Shown in pieces: positions 1-6,014 of a stretch of DNA of 6,198 bases. The notes below the pieces were generated by a model. That model saw only the letters and a program-made list of their open reading frames with translations, was not told the DNA's origin and ran no database searches. Position 1 is the first letter of the stretch; every line of letters starts with the position of its first letter. The position numbers were made by a program, and so were the translations under genes. Source of the DNA: Planctomycetales bacterium (lineage in GTDB: Bacteria > Planctomycetota > Planctomycetia > Isosphaerales > Isosphaeraceae); the NCBI GenBank assembly GCA_027435495.1, contig DAHZZC010000920.1, positions 1-6,198 on the forward strand. The letters run 5' to 3'.

Positions 1-1
1 G

Positions 2-124
2 GCCTTGAGGAACATCGTCGTCTTCCTGTTCGATCGCCAGGGGCACAAGAGCGCCGCGGCAGCAACACGCCATTACGTCTGCCACCCCGAGAAAGCTCTC
101 GAAATCCTGTCAACCCCGATCTGA
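2..124 (+). CDS. Transposase, C-terminal fragment (5' end outside window)
   Basis: An open frame enters from the left edge and ends at TGA 122-124, giving 40 residues. It begins ALRNIVVFLFDRQG and continues with an Ala-rich helix, then a segment containing RHYVCHPEKAL. The pattern of a hydrophobic 'LRN..' helix, a small Ala-rich stretch with basic residues, and a closing 'HPexAL.iL' is typical of the C-terminus of DDE transposases of the ISAs1/IS4 type. The catalytic DDE residues lie upstream of the window, so integrity cannot be judged. The adjacent CCCTG tip supports the call. It could also be a decayed copy. Confidence 0.65.
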   Translation, partial: ALRNIVVFLFDRQGHKSAAAATRHYVCHPEKALEILSTPI

Positions 125-140
125 GAATGAAACGGCCCTG
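124..140 (+). repeat. Putative right terminal inverted repeat of the IS
   Basis: AGAATGAAACGGCCCTG starts at the last base of the transposase stop codon and ends with CCCTG. Its complement begins CAGGG, the tip expected for ISAs1-type elements. The partner repeat is not in the window, so this rests on the tip sequence and its position just after the transposase. Confidence 0.55.
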
Positions 141-182
141 GCGGATCTGGCAAGTTGGATCGTTCCGTCCGTCATTCTGGGG

Positions 183-188
183 TAGAAT
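183..188 (+). promoter_or_regulatory. Possible -10 element (TAGAAT) for the Uma2-purE-purK run
   Basis: TAGAAT differs from TATAAT at one base and is preceded by GGGG. It lies about 50 nt before the chosen Uma2 start, in the short gap after the IS end. A TTGGAT at 155-160 resembles a -35 box but is 22 nt away, which is too far for a standard sigma-70 promoter, and nothing better is seen at 17 nt. If it is real, transcription starts near base 195, which would exclude the TTG (155) and ATG (194) starts for the gene. Confidence 0.3.
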
Positions 189-227
189 ACGGAATGTCGC
201 GTCCCCGGCGGGGCGTGAACGACCCGC

Positions 228-231
228 GAGG
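228..231 (+). promoter_or_regulatory. Ribosome binding site favouring the Uma2 start at 239
   Basis: GAGG lies 7 nt before ATG 239 and 4 nt before ATG 236. The spacing suits 239 best. The in-frame alternatives at 155 (TTG) and 194 (ATG) would add an Arg/Pro-rich stretch that does not look like protein. Confidence 0.4.
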
Positions 232-238
232 CCCGATG

Positions 239-883
239 ATGTCGATCGCATCCGCGAGTTCCTCGAAGACCGCCCAGCTTCGGCTCGGGCCCCGCTCGGC
301 CGGGATGCTGCTCACACCGGTCGAGTTCGACCGCGCACATTACGAAGAAGGCTGGCGCTACGAGCTGATCCACGGAGTCCTCGTCGTCTCGCCGACACCC
401 TCTCGTCAGGAACGCGATCCCAACCAGATGCTCGGTTACTGGCTCATCCAGTATCAGACCGGCCACCCCCAGGGGCGGGCGCTCGACTCGACGCTGCCCG
501 AGGAAGAGATCGAGACCCGGGGCGGCCAGGACCGTCGACGCCTCGATCGGGCGATCTGGGCGGGGCTCGGACGACTCCCCGAGAAGGGCGAAATCCCGAC
601 GATCGCCGTCGAGTTTGTCTCCGAGGGGAAGGTCAACCAGGATCGCGATTACATCGTCAAGCGGGCCGAGTATCGCGAGGCCGGCATCCGCGCCTCCTGG
701 GTGATCGACCGGTTCCAGCGCACGCTCACCGCCTACGGCTTCACCAGCGAGCCGGACGAGGTACAGGTTTTCGCCGAGGGGCAGGCGTTCGAATCGCCGC
801 TCTTGCCGGGCTTCGTGCTCGACCTGAAGGAACTGTTTTCCTACGCCGATCGATGGTCGGAGAAGAAGCGACGGGGCGACTGA
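239..883 (+). CDS. Uma2 family (DUF820) putative restriction endonuclease
   Basis: The 214-residue product matches the Uma2 fold family (PD-(D/E)XK nuclease-like, PF05685), whose members are usually about 180-220 residues. Counted from ATG 239, the N-terminus has 'LTPVEFDRAHYEEG' followed by 'RYELIHGVLVVSPTPS', the family's entry signature. The nuclease-like core carries D103 in 'RRLDRAIW', E125 in 'IAVEFVSEG' and K141 in 'IVKRAEYREAG', then the strand 'SWVIDR'. These are plausible metal-binding and catalytic residues. The usual 'PDL.vEvlSPS' is altered to 'PTIAVEFVSEG', so the Asp before the strand is Thr here. Uma2 genes are highly amplified in cyanobacteria and planctomycetes, and their cellular role is unsettled; a mobile-element link has been suggested. 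The gene ends 3 nt before purE and is probably co-transcribed with it. The start is uncertain: in-frame TTG 155, ATG 194 and ATG 236 also exist. Confidence 0.85.
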   Translation: MSIASASSSKTAQLRLGPRSAGMLLTPVEFDRAHYEEGWRYELIHGVLVVSPTPSRQERDPNQMLGYWLIQYQTGHPQGRALDSTLPEEEIETRGGQDRRRLDRAIWAGLGRLPEKGEIPTIAVEFVSEGKVNQDRDYIVKRAEYREAGIRASWVIDRFQRTLTAYGFTSEPDEVQVFAEGQAFESPLLPGFVLDLKELFSYADRWSEKKRRGD

Positions 884-886
884 AGC

Positions 887-1390
887 ATGACGACCGAGAG
901 CGAGACCGGGCGGGCGCCGATCGTCGGCGTGGTGATGGGGAGCCAGTCGGACTGGGAGACGATGCGGCACGCCGTCGAGGTGCTGAACTTGCTGGGCGTC
1001 CCGTGCGAGGCTCGGATCGTCTCGGCGCACCGGACGCCCGATCGCCTCGTCCAGTACGCGCGCGAGGCTGAGGGGCGCGGGCTGCAAGTGCTGATCGCCG
1101 GGGCCGGCGGCGCGGCCCATCTGCCGGGGATGCTGGCGTCGATGACGATCCTGCCGGTGCTGGGCGTCCCAGTCGAGAGCAAGGTTTTGCGCGGGGTTGA
1201 CTCGCTGCTCTCGATCGTGCAGATGCCGAGGGGCATCCCGGTCGGAACGCTCGCGATCGGCGCCGCGGGCGCCGCGAATGCGGGGCTGCTGGCCGCCGCG
1301 ATCCTGGCCCGGCAGGACCCCGCCCTCCGCGAGGCACTGGCCCGGTTCCGCCAGGCCCAGACCGACGCCGTGGGAGAGACGCCCGGATGA
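887..1390 (+). CDS. purE: PurE, N5-carboxyaminoimidazole ribonucleotide mutase (class I)
   Basis: PurE converts N5-CAIR to 4-carboxy-AIR (CAIR) in de novo purine synthesis in the cytoplasm. The 167-residue length is normal for the compact octameric enzyme. Visible motifs, in order, are the nucleotide/phosphate loop 'VVMGSQSDWETM' (residues 15-26), 'SAHRTP' (46-51) with the catalytic-type His48, 'AGAGGAAHLPGM' (71-82) with His78, and 'GVDSLLSIVQMP' followed by the family's 'PVGTLAIGAAGAANA' segment. Every key position looks intact. The presence of PurK next door identifies it as the class I mutase, not the class II enzyme that uses AIR and CO2 directly. It starts 3 nt after the Uma2 stop with only a weak GAAG-type site, which suggests translation coupled to the upstream gene. 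Its stop overlaps the purK start. Confidence 0.97.
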   Translation: MTTESETGRAPIVGVVMGSQSDWETMRHAVEVLNLLGVPCEARIVSAHRTPDRLVQYAREAEGRGLQVLIAGAGGAAHLPGMLASMTILPVLGVPVESKVLRGVDSLLSIVQMPRGIPVGTLAIGAAGAANAGLLAAAILARQDPALREALARFRQAQTDAVGETPG

Positions 1391-2568
1391 GCCACCGACC
1401 CGATCCCGATCGTCCCGAAGCCCCGCCGCTGTTCCCGCCGGCCTCACTCGGCGTCATCGGCGGTGGGCAGCTTGGCCGGATGTTCCTCCAGGCGGCGCAG
1501 CGGATGGGATACCGCGCCGGTGTCCTGGCTGAGCACGAGGATGCGCCCGGGGCGCAGGTCGCGCACTGGTCGGTCGTCGGGCGCGATCAGGACGTCGCGA
1601 CCCTGCGCGCCTTCCGCGACCGGGCCGAGGCGGTGACAGTCGAGTTCGAGAACGTCTCGGCGCCGGCGCTTCGGTGGCTCTCACGGTTCCGACCGGTCCG
1701 GCCGGGCTGGAAGACGGTCTGGACGGCACAGAACCGGCTGCGTGAGAAGGCGTTCCTGACCCGGCACGGCATCCCACATGCTCCCTGGCGCCCGGTGCGG
1801 AGCCCGGAGGAAGTGCAGGCCGCCGTCCGGGTGCTGGGCCTGCCGATGATCCTCAAGACGGCCGCCTCGGGCTACGACGGCAAGGGGCAGATCCGGGTCG
1901 ACGCGGCCGGTCGGGCCGCCGCCGCCTGGGACGACCTCGGCCGCGCGGCCTGTGTCGCGGAGGGGTGGGTGGACTTCGTCGCCGAGGCGTCGGTGGTGGT
2001 TGCCCGAGGTCGGGACGGCCGCGCCGCCTGCTATCCGCTGGCGCTCAACCGCCACGATCGCCACATCCTCGACACGACGGTGATGCCGGCGCCGGTCGGG
2101 CCGGTCGTGGCGATGGAGGCGCGCGAGATGGCGCTGGGCGTCGCGCAGGCGATGGAGACGATCGGGGTCCTCTGCGTCGAGTTTTTCCTGGGCCGCGACG
2201 GCCGCTTGCTGGTCAACGAGATTGCGCCCCGCCCGCACAATTCAGGGCATCTGACGATCGAGGCCGCGCCGGCGAGCCAGTTCGAGCAGCAGGTGCGCGC
2301 CGTCTGCGGGCTCCCGCTCGGCGGGACCGACCTGGCCCGTCCTGCGGCGATGGTCAACCTGCTGGGTGACCTCTGGATTGCGGCGAGCGGCGAGCCGAGA
2401 TGGGACCTCGCCCTCGCCCACGACCCGGGCGTCTCGCTCCACCTCTACGGGAAGCAGGACCCCGCTCCCGGCCGCAAGATGGGACATCTCACCGTCCTCG
2501 ACCCCGACCCCGAATCAGCCCTGCTCCGGGCATTGGCGGCGAGGGCTCTTGTTATTAGTCCTTTGTAA
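1387..2568 (+). CDS. purK: PurK, N5-carboxyaminoimidazole ribonucleotide synthase
   Basis: PurK is an ATP-grasp ligase that makes N5-CAIR from AIR, ATP and bicarbonate and hands it to PurE. The 393 residues contain the N-terminal Rossmann-like motif 'GVIGGGQLGRM' (22-32) after a short Pro-rich extension, then 'TVEFENVSAPAL'. They also hold the ATP-grasp glycine-rich loop 'KTAASGYDGKGQ' (157-168), the metal-binding segment 'VNEIAPRPHNSGH' (276-288) with Glu278, and the C-terminal 'HLYGKQ...GRKMGHLTVL'. All hallmarks are present. The ATG overlaps the purE stop (ATGA), and GGGAG at 1372-1376 inside purE is a reasonable ribosome site. The gene ends oddly: its last seven codons (ALVISPL) and TAA lie in, or at the first base of, an AT-rich heptad repeat array. 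The native C-terminus was therefore probably replaced, though the catalytic core is untouched. Confidence 0.96.
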   Translation: MSHRPDPDRPEAPPLFPPASLGVIGGGQLGRMFLQAAQRMGYRAGVLAEHEDAPGAQVAHWSVVGRDQDVATLRAFRDRAEAVTVEFENVSAPALRWLSRFRPVRPGWKTVWTAQNRLREKAFLTRHGIPHAPWRPVRSPEEVQAAVRVLGLPMILKTAASGYDGKGQIRVDAAGRAAAAWDDLGRAACVAEGWVDFVAEASVVVARGRDGRAACYPLALNRHDRHILDTTVMPAPVGPVVAMEAREMALGVAQAMETIGVLCVEFFLGRDGRLLVNEIAPRPHNSGHLTIEAAPASQFEQQVRAVCGLPLGGTDLARPAAMVNLLGDLWIAASGEPRWDLALAHDPGVSLHLYGKQDPAPGRKMGHLTVLDPDPESALLRALAARALVISPL

Positions 2569-2587
2569 TTTGTTGTTGGTAGTTGGT
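2546..2587 (-). repeat. Left heptad array (six 7-bp units, minus orientation)
   Basis: On the minus strand, six consecutive 7-mers each begin with AC, among them ACCAACT (2581-2587), ACCAACA (2574-2580) and ACAAATT (2567-2573). The register is exact, with units ending at 2587, 2580, 2573, 2566, 2559 and 2552. The outer units are more diverged. The array overlaps the purK 3' end and contains its TAA. It pairs as an inverted repeat with the array at 2676-2717: 32 of 42 positions match overall, and 23 of 26 in the core 2562-2587 against 2676-2701. Confidence 0.85.
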
Positions 2588-2675
2588 GGTTGCCGGCTTT
2601 TGCTCGTCGATATTGGCCTCGATTGCTCCTTTTCACCGGTTGGCCATATGTTCGATGTGGCACCACGGGCCAGGA
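2588..2675. other. 88-bp centre between the two inverted heptad arrays
   Basis: This is the only stretch between purK and the VWA gene that is not heptad repeat. It holds no convincing gene. TCGAT occurs three times, and imperfect complementarity exists between ATATTGGCC (2610-2618) and GGCCATAT (2642-2649), so the centre could fold back within the larger hairpin. With 42-bp complementary arms on both sides, the whole 2546-2717 block could form a long stem-loop or cruciform, and in RNA might act as a terminator or processing site between purK and the VWA gene. That role is inferred. Confidence 0.5.
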
Positions 2676-2724
2676 ACCGATTACCAATAACAAATTACAA
2701 ATTACGAAGTACAAATGACCAACT
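2676..2724 (+). repeat. Right heptad array (seven 7-bp units, plus orientation)
   Basis: Seven consecutive 7-mers each start with AC. They include ACCAATA (2683-2689), two identical ACAAATT units (2690-2696 and 2697-2703), ACAAATG (2711-2717) and ACCAACT (2718-2724). The consensus is AC[A/C]AATT. The ATG of the VWA gene (2715-2717) is the end of unit six, and codons 2 and 3 are in unit seven. The array is far richer in A+T than the surrounding genes. Tandem heptanucleotide repeats are known from cyanobacteria (STRR sequences); whether these are related is untested. Confidence 0.88.
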
Positions 2725-3722
2725 TCGCCCATCCTGGATGGTTCTGGCTTTTGGTGCTGGTCCCGGTGCCGATCCTGTTGGAGCGGTATCGGCCGAGGGT
2801 GGCCTGGCCGGGTTTTGCGGGGTTCGGCCCGAGGGGTCGTCCGGGGTGGACGTGGTTTCGGTGGTTGCCGCCGCTCCTGCGGGGACTGGCGATTGCGGCG
2901 GTCGCGGCGGGGCTGGCCCGGCCGCGGACGGTCGGCGGCGAGACGCGGATCGCCGGTAAGGGCGTCGCGATCGTGGTGGCGCTCGATCGCAGCTCGAGCA
3001 TGAAAACGGTGGACTTCCCGGCCGACGGCGGCCTGCGGACAATCTCTCGACTTGCGGCGGCTCGGTCGACGTTCGCCCGGTTCGTCGTCGGACGCCCCGA
3101 CGACCTGATCGGCCTGGTCGCCTTCGCCAATTTCCCGGATTTGCTCTGCCCGCCGACCCCGGACCATGAGTTCCTCGTTGAGGTCACCGACTCGATCCGG
3201 ACCGCCCGCGCCGGCGACGATGGGACCAACATCGGCGACGCCATCGCCCTTGCGCTGGGGGCGGCGGTCGAGTCGCCGCCGAGGCGCAAGGTGCTGGTCC
3301 TGCTGACCGACGGCCGGAACCAGCCGTCGCGGGCTCGCTTCCCCAACCCTGAAGATGCGGCGGTGCTCGCCCGAGACCTGGGCGTGATCGTCCACACGGT
3401 CGGGATCGGGCGTCTCGGCGAGGGGGTTGTTCACGGCGGTGACCCGCGCACCGGGCAGGCGACCGTCTCCGAGGTCGCCGGGCCGAACCTCGAACTTCTC
3501 GAATCGATCGCGAGGACCACCGGTGGGATCTCGCGACTGGCCGACGACGCCGACGCGCTGGACAACGTCTTTCGCGAGATCGACCGGCTGGAGAAGAGCG
3601 ACGTCCGCGGGCGGATCCTCACGCGATATGATGAGCATTACGAGGTCTGGGCCGCGATCGCCCTCGGCCTGATCCTCGCCGACCGCCTGCTGGCGCAGGG
3701 GCGGCTCCGCCGGCTCCCCTGA
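2715..3722 (+). CDS. BatA-like membrane-anchored von Willebrand factor A protein
   Basis: The 335-residue product has the BatA layout. A short 'FAHPGWFWLLVLVPVPILL' membrane segment (about 4-22) comes first. A second hydrophobic helix follows (about 51-68, 'LLRGLAIAAVAAGLARP'), then a soluble VWA domain, and a C-terminal helix (about 308-325) before a basic tail. The MIDAS metal site is complete: D91-R-S93-S-S95, T171 in 'DGTNIGDAI' and D199 in 'LLTDGRN'. Such proteins sit in the inner membrane with the VWA domain outside the cytoplasm, and usually occur with MoxR ATPase and DUF58 genes, neither of which lies upstream here. The start is fixed by an in-frame TAA at 2688-2690, and no other start precedes the first membrane segment. 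The ribosome site is weak (GAAG, 2706-2709). The first codons lie in the heptad array. The HEAT gene follows after 15 nt. The BatA subfamily call is by architecture only. Confidence 0.88.
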   Translation: MTNFAHPGWFWLLVLVPVPILLERYRPRVAWPGFAGFGPRGRPGWTWFRWLPPLLRGLAIAAVAAGLARPRTVGGETRIAGKGVAIVVALDRSSSMKTVDFPADGGLRTISRLAAARSTFARFVVGRPDDLIGLVAFANFPDLLCPPTPDHEFLVEVTDSIRTARAGDDGTNIGDAIALALGAAVESPPRRKVLVLLTDGRNQPSRARFPNPEDAAVLARDLGVIVHTVGIGRLGEGVVHGGDPRTGQATVSEVAGPNLELLESIARTTGGISRLADDADALDNVFREIDRLEKSDVRGRILTRYDEHYEVWAAIALGLILADRLLAQGRLRRLP

Positions 3723-3727
3723 CTCTC

Positions 3728-3732
3728 GGAGG
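3728..3732 (+). promoter_or_regulatory. Strong Shine-Dalgarno for the HEAT-repeat gene
   Basis: GGAGG lies 5 nt before ATG 3738 and fixes that start. It sits in TCTCGGAGGC (3724-3733), and the same 10 bases recur before the next gene (5996-6005). Confidence 0.75.
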
Positions 3733-3737
3733 CCGCG

Positions 3738-6014
3738 ATGTGGGATGACCTGCTCCGCGTCGACTGGAATCGACTCGTTCACGCCTACGGCCGGGCGAGG
3801 GACGTCCCGAAGATGCTTCGCGACTTGGTCTCGGCCGACCCGGCGGCGAGGGAAAAGGGTTGGGGTTTCTTCTGGAACGCCGTCAACCACCAGGGCAATT
3901 TCTATAACGCGACCGTGGCATCAATCCCCTTCCTGGTCGAGGCGGCGGGCTGGCCCGAGGTTCCCGATCTGGCCCGGATCCTCCGCACGCTCCGCAACCG
4001 ATGGCTCGATGCCCCGACCTACGACGCCGACCCGATGCTGGACGTCCCGCCAGGAGGCGTCGACGAGCCGACGCCGATGCTCGCCGATGGTGTCACTCCC
4101 AGAGCCGACGAGTCCGGCGACTATGATCCCGACAAACCGGACGTGGAGGAATTCGATCCCGACCTCTGCCGGAAGATGGTCCTTTGCGCCTGGCAGGTCG
4201 GCCGAGCGATCCGGGCCGGCCGCCCAACCTATGAGCGGCTCACCGACAACCCGGATCGTGCCATCGCCGCAGCGGCGGCCGAGTTGTTGCTCCTCTGGCC
4301 CGAGACTCGCGCCCACGGCAAGCGGGCCCTGATCCGGGCGATCGAGCACGAGCCGGACCCGGTCGAGCAGGCGAGGCGGATCCTCGTCTTCGGCGTCCAC
4401 GGCGACGCAGCCGACGCGGCGACTTACGAGCTTTGGGTCGATCCGGGCCGGCCGGAAGAGGTCCGCGCGGCGGCGGCCCTTGCCTGGGCCTGGATGGTCG
4501 ATCCCGAATTGCCTCCCGGACCGGCCGCCCGGGTACTCTTCGACGCCTCGGCTGACGACTCCGATATCCTCGCCCGGCTCCCCTCCGAAGGGATCTGGCA
4601 AAGGGGTCTCTGGAGCTTGCCGTCGAACATCTGCGGACTGATCCTGCGCCTTACGGGGAATCGTGTCGACAAGTTGCGATGGCGGGCCGTGCAAAGCCTC
4701 GGGCTGAGGCTGGGCCGCGAGGTGGTCCGGCACCTTCCAGACGAGCGGGTCGTCCCCGTCCTGATCGAACGACTCTCCGATTCCGACGATCGCGTGCGCG
4801 CCTCGGCATCGCATGGACTCTCGCAGCGCGGCGCCTCGGTATTCGCGATCGAACCGGGCGTCGTCCCGGCCCTGATCCATGCCCTCGACGACGAGGATCC
4901 CTCGGTCTGCGGCCACTCGGCCCGACTGCTCGCCGCGCTCTCGGATCGGCTCACCTCGACCCAGCGGGACGAGGCCCAGGCCGGCGTCGAGCGTGCGGCG
5001 CTTCGGTTCGCGGGGCGGCACGATTCCTGCGTCCGATTCGACTCGATGTCGTTCCCGGCGGCTCGATTCCTGGAGAAGCAGGTCGCCCCGATCCGACGGC
5101 CGCCGGACTGGGGCGTCCGCGAGCTGTTTGCCGAGATCGCCTTCCCCAGAAAGCAAGACGGAAGGCTCCCCCTGATCGAGTGCGATCGCCGCCTGGCCGA
5201 CGCCTACGCGGAGGATCGCGCTCGCCTGATCGCCACCGCGATTGAGGCGGTGCGTGACGCGGGCGATCGTGAGGTTTCCATCGGAGCCGCCGACTGGCTC
5301 GCAACGCTCGGCCCCGCGGCCGCTCCGGCGTTGCCGGCCCTCGAGGTGATGAACGAGCGGAAAGGCGACCCGTACGTCCCGACGCGTGCCTGCGATTCCA
5401 TCGCCTTCATCCGCCGATCGATGGAGATCGGCTCGGACTCGGTGGCGGGAACCTCGGATTTCCTCGAGGCCCTCAACCATCCTCATCCCATCGTGCGCGC
5501 CCGATCGGCCTGCTGGATCGCGGCGATGCCACTCGATGCGCCTGTGGTCGCCGACGCGATCCCCGCTCTGGTGCGGTTACTGGATGATGAGGCGTTCGCC
5601 GAGCCCGGCGTCGAGGGCCGTTTCGAGTTCCAGGGGCTGCTCGACCCAGGCCCGAGGCTCCATCACTGGCATCAGAAACGGTGGAGCCCGCGGGCCGAGG
5701 CGATTCGAGCGCTCTTCTCCCTCGGCCGGATTCCCGATGGCGATCGGATGCTCCGGGCCATGATCGCGGAATCAATGCACGCCGAGGTCATCTGCGCCCG
5801 ACGCGCCTCGGCGCCCCACCGCTTCGAGATCGGGGCCTGGCGGTCGGCGGTTGCTGCGGCGGGCGGGGCGCTGGCCGCCGTCCGCGCCGCCCGGGATCGT
5901 TGCCGCGAACGGGTCGGCTCCGGCCAGGATATCGAGGGGGCGGCGTTCGCCTGCAAGGCAGAACTTGATGAGGTGCTCCGGCGCCTCTCCGGACGTCTCG
6001 GAGGCGGCCGATGA
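3738..6014 (+). CDS. Large HEAT-repeat protein (758 residues), function unknown
   Basis: No signal peptide or membrane helix is seen, so the protein is probably cytoplasmic. The N-terminal module has a 'W..L.HAYG.A.D.P..LR.L.S.DP..RE' pattern (about 10-39), then 'NHQGNFYNAT' (50-59) and 'IPFLVEA' (63-69). I associate this signature with HEAT-repeat proteins scattered in actinobacteria and other soil bacteria. Residues about 98-144 form an Asp/Pro-rich acidic linker that is probably disordered. Helical HEAT-like repeats follow, clearest around 313-345 ('RWRAVQSLGLRLG', 'VVPVLIERLSDSDDRVRASASHGL'), 375-400 ('VPALIHALDDEDPSVCGHSARLLAAL') and 575-615 ('LNHPHPIVRARSACWIA', 'IPALVRLLDDEAF'). The end is Arg-rich and helical. 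No catalytic motif is visible. HEAT solenoids usually bind proteins, so a scaffold or regulatory role for the flanking VWA proteins is plausible but inferred. Its stop overlaps the next start (ATGA), so translation of the two is likely coupled. Confidence 0.85.
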   Translation: MWDDLLRVDWNRLVHAYGRARDVPKMLRDLVSADPAAREKGWGFFWNAVNHQGNFYNATVASIPFLVEAAGWPEVPDLARILRTLRNRWLDAPTYDADPMLDVPPGGVDEPTPMLADGVTPRADESGDYDPDKPDVEEFDPDLCRKMVLCAWQVGRAIRAGRPTYERLTDNPDRAIAAAAAELLLLWPETRAHGKRALIRAIEHEPDPVEQARRILVFGVHGDAADAATYELWVDPGRPEEVRAAAALAWAWMVDPELPPGPAARVLFDASADDSDILARLPSEGIWQRGLWSLPSNICGLILRLTGNRVDKLRWRAVQSLGLRLGREVVRHLPDERVVPVLIERLSDSDDRVRASASHGLSQRGASVFAIEPGVVPALIHALDDEDPSVCGHSARLLAALSDRLTSTQRDEAQAGVERAALRFAGRHDSCVRFDSMSFPAARFLEKQVAPIRRPPDWGVRELFAEIAFPRKQDGRLPLIECDRRLADAYAEDRARLIATAIEAVRDAGDREVSIGAADWLATLGPAAAPALPALEVMNERKGDPYVPTRACDSIAFIRRSMEIGSDSVAGTSDFLEALNHPHPIVRARSACWIAAMPLDAPVVADAIPALVRLLDDEAFAEPGVEGRFEFQGLLDPGPRLHHWHQKRWSPRAEAIRALFSLGRIPDGDRMLRAMIAESMHAEVICARRASAPHRFEIGAWRSAVAAAGGALAAVRAARDRCRERVGSGQDIEGAAFACKAELDEVLRRLSGRLGGGR
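6000..6004 (+). promoter_or_regulatory. Shine-Dalgarno for the second BatA/BatB-like gene
   Basis: GGAGG lies 6 nt before ATG 6011, inside the last codons of the HEAT gene. The surrounding TCTCGGAGGC is identical to that at 3724-3733. Confidence 0.7.

Larger units (their letters stand above)
1..140 (+). mobile_element. Right end of an insertion sequence, probably ISAs1-like (left part outside window)
   Basis: The segment has a transposase C-terminus closing at base 124, then a short sequence ending in CCCTG at base 140. Read inward from base 140 on the minus strand, the end begins CAGGGCCGTTTCATTCT. ISAs1-family elements are known for ends starting CAGGG and for placing the transposase stop very near the right terminal repeat, so both features agree. 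The left end and the target duplication cannot be seen. If the duplication is 8-10 bp, it would start at base 141. The exact family is an inference from the tip sequence and a 40-residue protein tail. Confidence 0.68.

Noticed and set aside
127..1071. 314-codon plus-strand frame overlapping Uma2 and purE
   Set aside because: The product is Arg/Pro/Gly-rich and conflicts with the clear Uma2 and PurE frames.
110..1447. 445-codon minus-strand frame over Uma2 and purE
   Set aside because: It is a shadow of the purE and Uma2 coding frames; its sequence is compositional and unlike any family I recognise.
2591..2600. Rho-independent terminator after purK (GCCGGC followed by TTTT)
   Set aside because: GCCGGC is a self-complementary hexamer too short to form a hairpin with a loop. 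Only the larger inverted heptad arrays could form a stem there, and they are not followed by a T run.
2623..2652. Promoter for the VWA gene (TTGCTC at 2623-2628, TATGTT at 2647-2652)
   Set aside because: Each box matches its consensus at only 3-4 of 6 positions with 18-nt spacing; that is too weak in an AT-richer stretch.
2546..2724. CRISPR array
   Set aside because: The repeat units are 7 bp and contiguous with no spacers, and there are no cas genes.
2445..3890. 481-codon minus-strand frame across purK, the repeat and the VWA gene
   Set aside because: It crosses the heptad element and opposes two well-supported genes, and no domain is recognisable in it.
3921..5486. 521-codon open frame on the minus strand inside the HEAT gene
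   Set aside because: Long antisense frames are expected opposite GC-rich genes with strong third-position bias. Its translation is low-complexity in Arg/Gly/Asp and shows no family motif, while the plus strand has clear HEAT repeats and a strong ribosome site.
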